Below, piece by piece: positions 50,030-61,042 of a DNA stretch of 64,000 nucleotides. Under the pieces are notes generated by a model, which saw only the letters and a program-made list of their open reading frames with translations, had not been told where the DNA came from and searched no databases. This DNA comes from Steromphala cineraria (Eukaryota > Mollusca > Gastropoda > Trochida > Trochidae). The stretch spans positions 66,313,971 to 66,377,970 of the forward strand of contig OU744720.1 of the NCBI GenBank assembly GCA_916613615.1. Reading direction: 5' to 3'. Positions within the stretch are counted from its first letter, which is position 1. The number at the start of each line of letters is the position of its first letter. A program made the position numbers and the translations under genes.

Positions 50030-50470
50030 AAGGTGTTGAGGAAGTGACGTTCAGCAATAGATCCATTCTGCAGAATTTCCAAGGGAGTGGGAAGATGAAC
50101 TGGTTTTCTAACCACATCTGAAATTTTGTGTATAATGGAGTCAATTTCTTGATATATATTGCACACCCAAAGGCTTTTAGTAAATCTAGACAACCTTTCT
50201 CTTTAGACAAATAATGTTACTTAAAAGGGAAAATTGCTACATAGCAGTTACATGAAACATGAGGTATAATCGATAGCGACAATTGTGCCTCATAGAGTAG
50301 TAAACTAGTCTGCGTAACTTAAACTATAGTCTACAATAAGTGTTTAGAGCAATCGTCTTTCAGGAAATAAGCTTTGAAAATGATGTTAATGTTTTAAGGA
50401 AAGTAAATGGCTGTACATGAGTGTTGCTGAGGGTGTTTTAACGATTAACTGTTGTACTCAAGGATATATT
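50030..50470. repeat. Local duplicate of 47870-48330
   Basis: Direct orientation, about 2.15 kb from its partner. The best-preserved part is CTACAATAAGTGTTTAGAGC plus AATCGTCTT at about 50331-50359 (partner 48139-48167). Overall divergence is high, so this is an old event. No gene is seen. Confidence 0.7.
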
Positions 50471-50517
50471 AGTTTGAGTATCAAATGCTATATAATAACT
50501 TTCCTTTTCTCAGTTCT

Positions 50518-51330
50518 CATTAACTAATCAGGCCTGAACGCCTGATGGGCTGATGGCATACATGGTGTTCGGTGTTCGTTCATAAACTTTTGTACATTTT
50601 CGACTTTGTCTCCAAAAAGCTCAAATCTTCTTGACTAGTAAGGTTTTAATTCATAGCTTTAGTGATCCAATGAGGGCCAAATGGGCCACCCAAAACGGCG
50701 AAAAAGCATTGTGTACAGACTTCTCGACCAATTAGGTTTATAATTTATAGCTTTGGTGACACTATGACGCCTATAAGGACCAAAGGGGCCACGTCCTTAA
50801 AACCTTTAGCGACTTCTTTTCTAAGAGCAAAATGTCTAGAAAGCTTAAACTGTGTGTACAGACACCTGGACAAGTGAGGATTGTAATTCTTCGATCTGGT
50901 GACCATATGATCTGGTGACCATATGACCGCTACTAAGGGCTCGGTGATTTTTTGGATTCTATACCTAAATTATTAAGTGCAGATGTGGTAGCCATTCTAA
51001 ATTGAGGGTGACTCTTTTAAATTTTCATTCAATCTTTGACTCATTTCTATGTCTTAAAGCATCCATATTACATATTTTACTCACAAGAAATATACTGTAG
51101 TTATTGTAACTGACGATATACTGATAAAATATCTTAAAGAAAACAAATTAATCGCACAAATTAACACCAACAAATATTGTGAAAATAAAGCACACATTTG
51201 TAAATGATGAAATGTCAATTCCGAATGTGTTGTTACTTCCCTTCACTTACATGTAGTTGTAACTACATTGGCATCACCCTGATGCTAAATAACATATGAA
51301 GCCTGATGAGCCAATTGCTCTTTTGTGTAA
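50518..51330. repeat. Degenerate dispersed repeat (GGCCTGA...GGGCC type)
   Basis: It starts AATCAGGCCTGAACGCCTGATGGGC, contains repeated units with TTTATAGCTTTGGTGA and AAATGGGCCA / AAAGGGGCCA, and ends near GAAGCCTGATGAGCCAATTG. The segment at 50555-50630 is related to that at 8920-9030. It looks like an old non-autonomous transposon copy. Termini are only approximate, and intervening 51000-51280 is plain AT-rich DNA. Confidence 0.5.
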
Positions 51331-52310
51331 CACGATTTATTATTTCGTAATTTGTTAGACAAAATTATTATTCACCTTTTGACTTTGTATGTGTTAAGAC
51401 TTGAATTGAGAATACAATACTTCTTCTTTAGGATCAAACGTGTAAATACACCTTGGAGTCGAAACTAATTCCATGTGAAGCAACTATCTTTCAAAATCAA
51501 AATCAACACAGAAAGGTAGATACAATATGCGTTTCTCAAGTGATATTTTGCATCTGAAATGTAAATACCATATTGTCATTACATCATCATTTACTTCATG
51601 GATACTTTCATGAAGAGTCTGCATTTTTGTCTTAGTCTAAGAATGAGTTACATTGTGTGATAGAACTTATAGTATGAAATCTGTTCTGATTTTCCCAGAA
51701 AAAAACTCATTATTTTATTGATTGATGTCCCCTGAAAAGAGGATGAACTAAATGAAGCTTTCCGCTGCGAAAACTTCTAGGCCATGAGGAAAGCATTGGC
51801 ATCTAAATGGAAGCGGTTGTTGGTTTGATGTCAACAAAAATAATCACCTTTTGCACAAATATACCCAATGGATGTAAATAATTTATGAGATATATCCGCT
51901 AGACCAGAGATCAAACTTATTCTTTACTGAATTATCTGTCTTGTATACTGAAGGGAATACAATTTCCCACTATATTGCCCTTGAGGCTTTCTTCCATGTC
52001 TGCATGATGTTGGTAATATGCCGTATCATTGATAGTTCATAGTTATATATTAAAGAAGTAAAATAAATACAAGTAAATATAAAAATGTTGATTGAAAAGA
52101 TTTCCTTATTGAAAATATTTTCCTTTACAAACTGTATATGTAGATGTTTATGACAAGAAAACATCTACTTCTTACTCTCTCATTTTGCCACATGAATGGA
52201 TACATGTTTATACACGAGGAAATATGATTAATTAATGAGTTCTTTTATGACATTATTGTGAGAAAATATATTCAGAGATGCTCCATTTGATTGTATTTAT
52301 ATATGTTACA
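51331..52310. other. AT-rich non-coding DNA, no gene seen
   Basis: The island 51500-51640 resembles 32860-32980. No gene, RNA or transposon end is recognised. Confidence 0.5.
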
Positions 52311-52325
52311 GTCAATATGTCAAAT

Positions 52326-52409
52326 CAGTCATTTCGTCAAATGCCTTAATGTACCAGGCATTTTATGAAATGTCTGACTAATTTTTCTAGGCATTTGGCT
52401 AAATGACTG
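52326..52409. repeat. Three related ~21-bp units forming a palindrome
   Basis: AGGCATTT-NNN-NAAATGNCTG occurs at 52356-52377 and 52389-52409, and its reverse complement at 52326-52346 (CAGTCATTTCGTCAAATGCC). The outer two form an inverted repeat with three mismatches. This may be the core of a small inverted-repeat transposon. Weak outer complementarity (ACAGTCAATATG / CAATATGACTG) extends it to about 52311-52443. Confidence 0.6.
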
Positions 52410-53711
52410 AAATTGTACCTCGTGTTTTTATCAATATGACTGTTTCCTTTTAGGCCATTATTATGTCAAAATAGTTATAACGTGTCACTGAAGTGTTGTA
52501 AATTAGTAATAGTGTGTTATCAATTACCAAAAAAGTATGATGTAATGAATAATGTTTTAATTGCAAGAGAAGAGTATTTTTCAATTAATGCAAGGCCGAA
52601 GAACATGAAAACTGACCTAAAGACAAATAGTGACTATCATATTTTATATATATGAATATGGCGGAATTAAACAACTGATCAAAAAGCGTGAACATGGTGA
52701 CTCGACAGTGTTGTAGTTTGTCAATATTGAAGAAACATATTATGTCCTGCGCCGGACAACTGGTCATCGTTGAAGAGACAGACTGCTGTAGGAACTCGCA
52801 AAGACTTATGCTAATGTAACACGCGAGTAGATTGAACTTCAGAAGACGTACAAGCGGCCGAGAACGATAGGTGTAGTTGTAAGGCCAATCCTTAGGAATT
52901 TGCGTTATGTAGACAAGTCGGTATATTCGACATGCAGTCACTTTCACAAGGTAGTTGAAAGTGGATAATGGTTTGTCAGAATCATTTGACAACTTTTTGT
53001 GTGTTGAAGGCCCTGACCTCAAAGCGTGATGTAGAAGTGGAATACCAAGTTATCGATATTTCCCTTTCATTGGAGCATATTATGATATATAAAGTGTTAA
53101 TGAAAAGTATATTGAAAGGAACATTTTCAAGAATTAATTCGATCTGGAAGAAATTTGGAAGAAATTGAAATAAATGTATTGTATGTTTGTGTGATAGATG
53201 ATGAACTGCAAGAAACCTTTAGACCAAATTGCTTTGTTTTAACATTTCTATCCCCACTTCCAACTGCAGCTTTATACAAAACCATTGATTGTGAAGGCAT
53301 GTTGCCAAAGTTTACCATTGGAAGACAGATTTTTTACCAAATATGACATTTTTGTGTGGAGTTTAGCGAATGAGATACAGTGTATTACATCAATTTACTC
53401 AATCTTACCCTTTCATTTTAAACCATGAATGATCCTTGCGGGAGAATAGTGAAAGTTGGGTTTCATAGATTGTTCTATAGTTTATTGTTTAATGAATTTA
53501 CCCAAGTATGTGACATTATAAATGACGTACACCAAAGTGAAAGTTAATATATGTAAACATCTTTTCCAGATTTTTCATACAGGAATTATTTTTCTTCTGA
53601 ATGAAAGCAAAACATATAGTTATTAATTGTTATTCTATGTTTTCAACTCAATAATAAAATATTAACATACTGGATTTCTGTTCAGTGTAAATGTGTTAAA
53701 CCAATGTCAAT

Positions 53712-53885
53712 TAAGAATTGAATGTCAGTTTGTGTGTTTGCACTGAAAAATGAACGATGTCAAAGCTACATTCAAACTCGTGTGAACCCAGCGAGCTTGC
53801 GAGCGGGTTCTCATGAGAGTTTGAATGTTGCTTTGACATCGTTCATTTGTCAGTGCAAACACACAAATTGACATTCAATTCTTAT
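53712..53885. repeat. Long hairpin inside the copy B block
   Basis: Arms of about 75-80 bp, 53714-53790 and 53804-53884, are complementary with few mismatches (words GAATTGAATGTCA, GTGTGTTTGCACTGA, AACGATGTCAAAGC and their complements). The short loop holds AGCGAGCTTGCGAGC. The layout resembles the fold-back elements at 6846 and 24367: long arms and a CGAG-rich loop. The sequence itself differs. Confidence 0.8.
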
Positions 53886-54690
53886 AATTTTGCACCATAT
53901 ATTGAATTGAACGCCGGAGTGATCTGACTCCTGATGATCCTATGAACGAGTAACACTGCGACAAGAAATAATCCCAATTTGGAAAGAAACCGAATATTTA
54001 TCAAAATTGGTCTGTGTTCTGTATTACAGAACACGCTGCTGCACAAAAATATGCCAAATGAAGCGCACACAATGATAAAATCCCTTCGCGCAAGGACAGG
54101 AGATCAGAGTTATCTGCCTTATGCATAACGTTGTGTCATGCTGGCCATCATTTGCAGATATATCTTCGTCAAAATATGTACATGTAAACAACTGTGGTTA
54201 AATGATATTTTAGTTATGATAACTGCCCTACTGTAACTCTTTCATCTCTTGTGTATACATCGTGAGTATAAGGTTGTCTCTTTCACGCCATACAGTACTC
54301 AATATTGATCGTCATGTAAAATTTATCAAGCAACTGTCTAAATGCATTTCGTTCCGTTCTATCAGATCCATTCTGCAGTCTTACAACTGATCTAAAGCAA
54401 ATGATAAAATGACAATTTTCACATCATTTATATTTCTTGGTTAATACAAATATGATTAAAGTTTCTTTGGTTATTTTACTAAAGATTTGTTGAATAAAAG
54501 TTTAATTGAGGATGGATGGAGAATTAAAGTAGTTCCGGTGAATGTTCATACGACCTGAAAACGTTCACACAAGTATGAACGCTTTTTTTGTGAGTTCATG
54601 AGAAATGAATCGATGAAACTTCGATCACATGACCATGCCCAAGCAATCAACGTTCGAGAATACGTGTAAACTTCAGAGTGTGAAATTATT
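53713..54690. other. Block present in copy B, absent from copy A
   Basis: Copy A joins AATGTCAAT directly to CATAAATGACC (3831-3849). Copy B has about 978 bp between these words. The block begins with a long hairpin (53712-53885) and contains fragments such as GAACACGCTGCTGCACAAAA. It may be an inserted non-autonomous element or the ancestral state deleted from A. The 62-codon frame at 53882-54070 has no recognisable domain. Confidence 0.65.
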
Positions 54691-57515
54691 CATAAATGAC
54701 CAAGTATATCATCCAGGTGAATTGCCATATCTTTGTAGATTCATATAACCTAAATAAGATATGTTTATGTCAATTATTATATAATACAATAGATTAGATA
54801 ATTACACTATCAAGTTGTTGAGGCTGCTTAAAGTAAACATTTTGAGAAATAGCTAAGACAAGGTTGCTAAAATGCTTTTACATTCATGTGAAATATTTTG
54901 CTTTCACTTCAAGTGATTTAAACCAAGCAAACAATTTGTCTCTTTTCCCTGGACCATTGTCTTTCCGTTTGAACGTGACATCAGTTATCTATCAAACATT
55001 GTTTTGACAATATAAGAAGTGCTTGTGATAGATCTGCTACAACATTATATCGACTTAAAGCTCATTCTTTTTATCTTCTCAAGGCAACATTCTTTGACAG
55101 AATCCACTTGTCTGCTACAAAGACTGCTTTGAGATAAATGCATTAAGAAAACCAACTCCAACTGCTATTGTAACACAAGTACGTCATACCTTCACAAAAG
55201 CTTAGCAAGAGAGTGCAATTATAGAGAAAAGCATTTAGACTCATGAGTGTTTTAAACCATCCTGATAAAAATTATTATGTGAGGTTTCTTGACCAATATA
55301 TGTAAATTGAAGTAAACAGTGAGGGATTGGATGATTGGATGTCAGAGACCAAATTTGACATATCAACAATTGACATTTTCATGTAATATTTTCAACAGTT
55401 ATATGTTACACAAGTTTAAATGTCTACGATGCCTTTGATTGACTCACTTGAACCTTATAATGTTTTTCCCATTCAAATTTTCAGGATTATAATGGAAGAC
55501 GATTTCTCAAAAACATTTAGACAGTAAATTAATTTTAAACGGTTTAATTTGACTTTCAAAAGCGACTGGTCTTGGAATGACATATCTAAACAATGCATAT
55601 CATTGCAGCATATCTTAATTTGAATACACGAATCTGCTTATTTAATATGTGACATTCAAAGATCTAAGACGTTGTGCCTTGTTTTAAGACTGATCCTTTA
55701 ATCAAATGTTTATTTAGATATATTTTCTTAGTGTCACACTTATGCTAACATTAGAAAACCTGACTAAAACATGTAATATTGTAAAAATCATAACAACAAA
55801 GTATTCAATTGTATTCAAAAACATCATTATATGGTTTCTTTACAAAATTATATCATATTAATTTTAAACGTTAAATGCTCAATGTTATTTTCGCTTTCGC
55901 TGGTTCACGCACATAGATTGTTGACTCAATATTACATTTAGAACATTAACTCAAAGTCAGGTGGACGCTGTATTAATATCAATACCATTGGTCTAAAGAT
56001 GATTTGTTGCATGCCAATGAATATATCACCCTTCCCTCTTGAATCCAATTTGTCCTGGGGTGCGCTACTGCATTTAAGCTATATAATAACCATCATACGT
56101 AACGGACTGAAAATTATTTACTTTTATGATTAACCATCCATCATGAATGAATCATCTTGCTATCTTGAATAAGTAATATCGATTTGAAATTCTTTCAAAT
56201 AACCTTTCAGACCATAGCCAATATGCCGAGACTATAAGCTAATGTCTTTAAATCTGTTACCCGACCTTGATTTTTGCAGGTGCATCTTTTAAAAAGGACA
56301 TTTTCGTTTTGATGTTCACATCTCACAACATGATTGTGTTTAATCCGTGAACAAAATGTTTATCAGAAGCAATTTTAGTTGATCAGTATTAGAATCTTCA
56401 TCTTCTTGTTACTTTTAATGATTGACCATGCACAAGAAATGTCTAGCAACACATTTAAGAGTTCCTAATTTGATTATTTGATAATCGATCACTTGATCAA
56501 GCTTCGCAAATGCTGCAGATGTGGAACAGGAGCAACGAAATAAAACAATGTTTCATTTTGCTTTTACGAAATTAGTACCCTTCTGTTCTTGTATGAATCA
56601 AGGCTTATGATACAGACATTTGTAAACTAGTTTCCTTTACTGTTAAACTGTTACTTAACAGCAGCATGTATTTGATTGGAAAATACATAAACGATGTGAT
56701 CCCATTGAACCCATGCCATGGATCCATCATGACAATATTTAAATTGATATATACGTTTCTTGATAGATAAGTCAACATTTATTTTTTTTCTAATACCTCG
56801 TGAACACTTTCCTTAAACCAAATAATTAAACACAAGTTGGTTAAGAATACAAATGTATAAAATGGTATTTAGCTTCAGATAGAAGGGTTAATAATTTGTG
56901 TTATTGTATTACTGACCTATATTACCATAGTCCTGAAAAGAAAATACGTTGTACTAGAATAATGCAACAGGTCAAACTTGATATATAAATCAGTATTTAT
57001 TTTCGTGTCATGAACCGTCACTTGATGATCAGAATGATTGAAATGCTAGTCTGTTTCTGTTTGTGAACTTAATTGGTGGTTTGCGTATTTATTGTCCCAG
57101 GGCCATAACCCTCTCAGTCTTTTTAATGATATATTATGCTTTCTTGACTTTCAATGAGTTTTATGCGGGAAAAGATTGAAAGGTAAGCAAATGAGAAGGT
57201 CACTATAGCTAGAAGTAACAAGATTAAATTCGTCAGATACCAAAGGCTAGTGTATAATGATGTAGGACAGTCAAAACTCAGAACTTGATGACCCGAGACT
57301 TTAGCAAATCGTCAAAAAATCAAGCCCGAGTGTAAGCTTGCGATTTCATGATGATTTTGTGAAAAGCAGATTGATTTAATTATAGTATATGTTCCTATTG
57401 TAATGATTTCAAACACTTGATTAAATGTAGTATGAATGCCTTGTTATACCAATTGTTCGCCATCACATGTGTGAATTATATAATTATAGGAATTATATAT
57501 AGAGAATCTCACCCA

Positions 57516-57635
57516 AGTGTCTTCTGATAATAAATATATCAACACAAGTTGATAAAAGTAACACATATCCGAGGCTTGCCAAGGATATTTTACTTTTATC
57601 AACGAGTGTTGATATATTTGATGTCAGTAGACACG
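57516..57635. repeat. Fold-back element with long hairpin (copy B)
   Basis: Duplicate of the hairpin at 6838-6957 (arms about 57524-57561 and 57590-57627). It differs by two substitutions in the left arm (CTGATAATAAATAT). Two of the three downstream TGACGTCA palindromes are kept. Confidence 0.8.
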
Positions 57636-60600
57636 AGGACGATATTCTATTTATCATTCAAAATCATTTTTCATCACATTAGCCAAAAAATGTACATCTT
57701 TGAACACTGCATAGCCCTAAATCTCCTAAACCAGTGATGTCAAAGAATTGTGACGTCATCAAGTCAATGACGTCATAGCATTGTGACCTTGTTGAGCTTA
57801 TGACGCCATAGCATTGTGATGCCATTACTGATGATGTAAAACGTTTGTGATGTCATGTATTTTTTTATTACAGGGCATTGTTCAAAATCTATTGTCAAAG
57901 TGATATCTCCACAGTTTTGGATGATAAATTTCAATATCATCGGTTTAACAATATGAATATGTTAAGAGAAGTTATCTTGTTTTCAAATTGTTAAAATTGA
58001 ATGATGATTGTGTATAGAAAACACTCATTGACATTGACGGTAATTGTTGTTTATTTCTACTTCAAGTGATTTCCCATTTGTCAGATGTATCAACTTTTAA
58101 CTAACATCACAAATTAGGAACCCTCTATATGGCTGCATCAGAGCAAATCCTGAATCTAATTATGAAGACTTGACACATACGTCACATTAAGAATCGGAAG
58201 ACGTCATGGCTTTTATACCCACTGTTATAGATGTATACGATTGCTAGGCCCCGAGAGGGTCGGAGAGGGCCTCGCTAATAAAACACTGGAAGTTAAAAAT
58301 TAGAAGTTGGAGACCCCCTTTAATGAGTACAGTTAAGCTGCCTTCCAAATAAGACTTTTATCACTTTGTATTTAAAGAACAATTGACACGCTTTATTGAT
58401 TGTATATCATTGAAGCATCAGTTGTTATCTTTCCGAAACCCTTTCTAAAAAAGTATAATGTATTATCTGCGCATTTATGTAGAATGCATCTGTTTTCCAA
58501 GGCCGAAAAAGAAAGTGAATCAAATATTAAATAGTTAAATAGTGATAATAAAACACTTTGAATGACTTTGGACTTAACGTTGTCTTGAAGCTAAAACATT
58601 TGACACACAGTTATAGATTTCCCCAAAGAAACTTTAGGTTATACTTATATTGATTTCTTTTTAGTCGTTTTTGTAACGTTTGTAAAGTAACATTGAAGCA
58701 TTGGTACTTCGCAATAGGAATTTTTTTATCAGAACTTACACTGGTTGAGACTTGATTGAAGCAAAAGCCTTCCATTAGCAAAACTATTTATGAAAACTTA
58801 ATGGAGAAGATCCATCGAATTGCTCATCAGTTGAGAATACTGTGACAAGTTAATAAAGACTTATAAAGAATTGATTTTTACCGACATTTTAACCAGATAT
58901 TTACTTGAGGTGTAAATTTTGAGTGAGATTCGGTCATTTAATTTTCTATTTTAGATAAACCGAACAACAACAATGTTATAAACGTCAAATTCATCAAAAA
59001 ATCAATCGACAAAGGTAACCTTTCCTGCAGGATAACGCTGTTACATTTATATAGAATATCCGTTTAAACGACTGCCTTGCCAATTCGTGTGTAAACATCT
59101 TGTGAAGGCCCTATTAAACACAAGATCCAATCATTTAGCTAAGTATAAGACGTTAGAAAAAAAAGTGTAAATTTAAAATGAAATTCAATTCTAAAATGAG
59201 ACCCAAGTCATTATTTTTTTATATAAACAGTTAGAGAAGGAAAAATAAAATATTGCCACATCTTCAAAAACTACATCCCGTGGGAATTACTAAGAGGTTC
59301 TTCGCGTGTATTCATCCTTCAGTCCACACTTAATGAGAGAAAATTGTATTTCTAGATTACCCAGATCTTCAGGGAAATGGTGTCTGAATTATCTAAATGG
59401 GTAACATTCTTTATTCATATAAAAAAGCCATTTTAATCACACTCTTTAATGGAAAAGGTTTTAAATTGATATATTCACCAAAAAAGCTAGAGTTGAACAT
59501 TTGATTTCTAGATACATGAAACTTATTTATCTAGATTTCTTTATTTTAGTTGAACCTGACATCATTTCCTAAACGTATTTGTTGAATTTAATTGATTTAC
59601 ACAGAGTTTTTCAACTATGTATTGAACGAATATTGGGCTTATATGTGGCATGGTGTCCGGCGTCCCTCTGTCCATCCGTCCGTAAACTTTGTGCACATTT
59701 GACTTCTTATCTAGAAGCATAAGGCCCAGAAAGCTCAAATGTAGGTGCATCTGTACATCTTATACACAAATAGACAAACATAAATGTCCAAACCTGCTGT
59801 TTGTTATGTTTAAATGACTTGCACAACACCTAGTTAATCCATAATATAATAAAATCTTAGCAATATTGAAGCAGCCCTAAAGTTCATTCTGACAAAACAA
59901 AGTTCATCATATAATGATAAACTGGTTCCATAGAACTATAACACACACAAAACAATGGGAAGGACGAAAATGGAAAATACACTTAAGTAACAGTTAATTT
60001 TCCAAAATGTTAAAAAAGCAGTATGTCACTAAATAGGTAAGAAGAAGATGACTGGTTTGCTTATGATTGACCAGTAAATTTGACAAGCATGTAGCATTAT
60101 TATATAAGTATCATTAAAGAAACAAATACAATACAAATGGTGAAATGATGTATATATATTGTGGCAAATGTGGCCTCTAAGATTCTAGGCTACTGAATAT
60201 GTAATATGTAATATGCATCTTCTTTACGTGTTGCCTTTTAAAATATGATTACTGTGACATTATTACCTGGTGATGTGCATTATAAGTTTAGCAGTAACAT
60301 GTTATACTCATGAAAACCGGGTAAAGTAAACTTTTTGATACCATACACAAACTTGGCAATCATACATTTGTTTAACCTGCAGTCTGACCCAAAAAATACA
60401 TTGGTATAATGCAATAGAACAATATGATAGTTCCCATACGTTCCCCAACTGTTTGAGAATAACTTCACCTGATTCCATATACAATTAAACTATAATGCTC
60501 CCCTAACATGAGCGATCTAACATTGTTGCTTTCAACGTTATTGGATATTTGCCAAAATAACTCTTTTCTGCAATCTAATTTGGTAAAACTAAGTTTGCAA

Positions 60601-60787
60601 ACATTGAAAAAGTAAGCATTGCGTCAGTTAGAACAAATCTGTTTGAATGGTTTTTCAGTGACAAAGGGAAACATGTCTTCCAGAACCCAAAATAATGACA
60701 TTGTTAATGTGTTTGTAAACTCGGAATATGTTCTTAAATACATTTTACCCTTGAACTACAACAATATGTAAATATATATCTCAACAC

Positions 60788-60981
60788 TGTAGTGTTTCTT
60801 GCATATATCCCTTAGTGTCGCATTCCGCGTTCCGTTAAACAGTTGTAATTTTCATACAAACTCTAAATCACGTTTCGTAAATGTAACGGAAGTGTATCAC
60901 TTTTAGGAAGTCAGTAAACGGTAACCACATGTAGTGGGCTACGAAGAACAAGTCTTCTTACTTTATTCTGCCGACACAACA
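60788..60981 (+). repeat. 5' LTR of the Gypsy element
   Basis: A 194-bp LTR begins TGTAGTGTTTC and ends CCGACACAACA, giving the TGT...ACA termini expected for LTRs. Its left edge is set by the break from paralogous copy A, and its right edge by the primer-binding site five bases downstream. The first 24 bases recur as a perfect inverted copy at 61000-61023. A possible polyadenylation or promoter element could not be identified with confidence. The 3' LTR, which would confirm the boundary, is outside the window. Confidence 0.85.
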
Positions 60982-60986
60982 TATTT

Positions 60987-61004
60987 TGGCGACGAGGATG
61001 GGAT
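60987..61004 (+). promoter_or_regulatory. Primer-binding site for tRNA-Ser(GCU)
   Basis: TGGCGACGAGGATGGGAT is the exact complement of the last 18 bases of animal tRNA-Ser(GCU) with its CCA end (…ATCCCATCCTCGTCG-CCA, recalled from the conserved human gene). Minus-strand DNA synthesis would be primed here. It lies 5 bases after the LTR. Confidence 0.85.
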
Positions 61005-61023
61005 ATATGCAAGAAACACTACA
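61000..61023. repeat. 24-bp inverted copy of the LTR 5' end
   Basis: GGGATATATGCAAGAAACAC followed by TACA is the perfect reverse complement of 60788-60811. It overlaps the last five bases of the primer-binding site. In the element's genomic RNA the left LTR end (U3) is present only near the 3' terminus, so the two arms could pair over a long distance. Confidence 0.9.
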
Positions 61024-61042
61024 TATTTCCCCTCTTTAAAAG

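Larger units (their letters stand above)
52777..60787. repeat. Segmental duplication, copy B
   Basis: Partner of 1989-10071. The first roughly 3.7 kb is moderately diverged. From about 56525 onward it is nearly identical to copy A, with a few substitutions per several hundred bases. Relative to A it lacks the LINE and the 2199-2918 block. It has extra DNA at about 52850-53075 and 53713-54690, and a 38-bp insertion near 59013-59050. It ends in this window where the LTR retrotransposon is inserted; the remainder presumably follows the element beyond the window. No gene is seen. Confidence 0.93.

Noticed and set aside
60788..61023. LTR ending at 61023, making the 24-bp repeats its terminal inversions
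   Set aside because: The perfect 18-nt tRNA-Ser primer site at 60987-61004 would then lie inside the LTR. An end at 60981 (ACA) with the PBS five bases later fits retrotransposon structure better.
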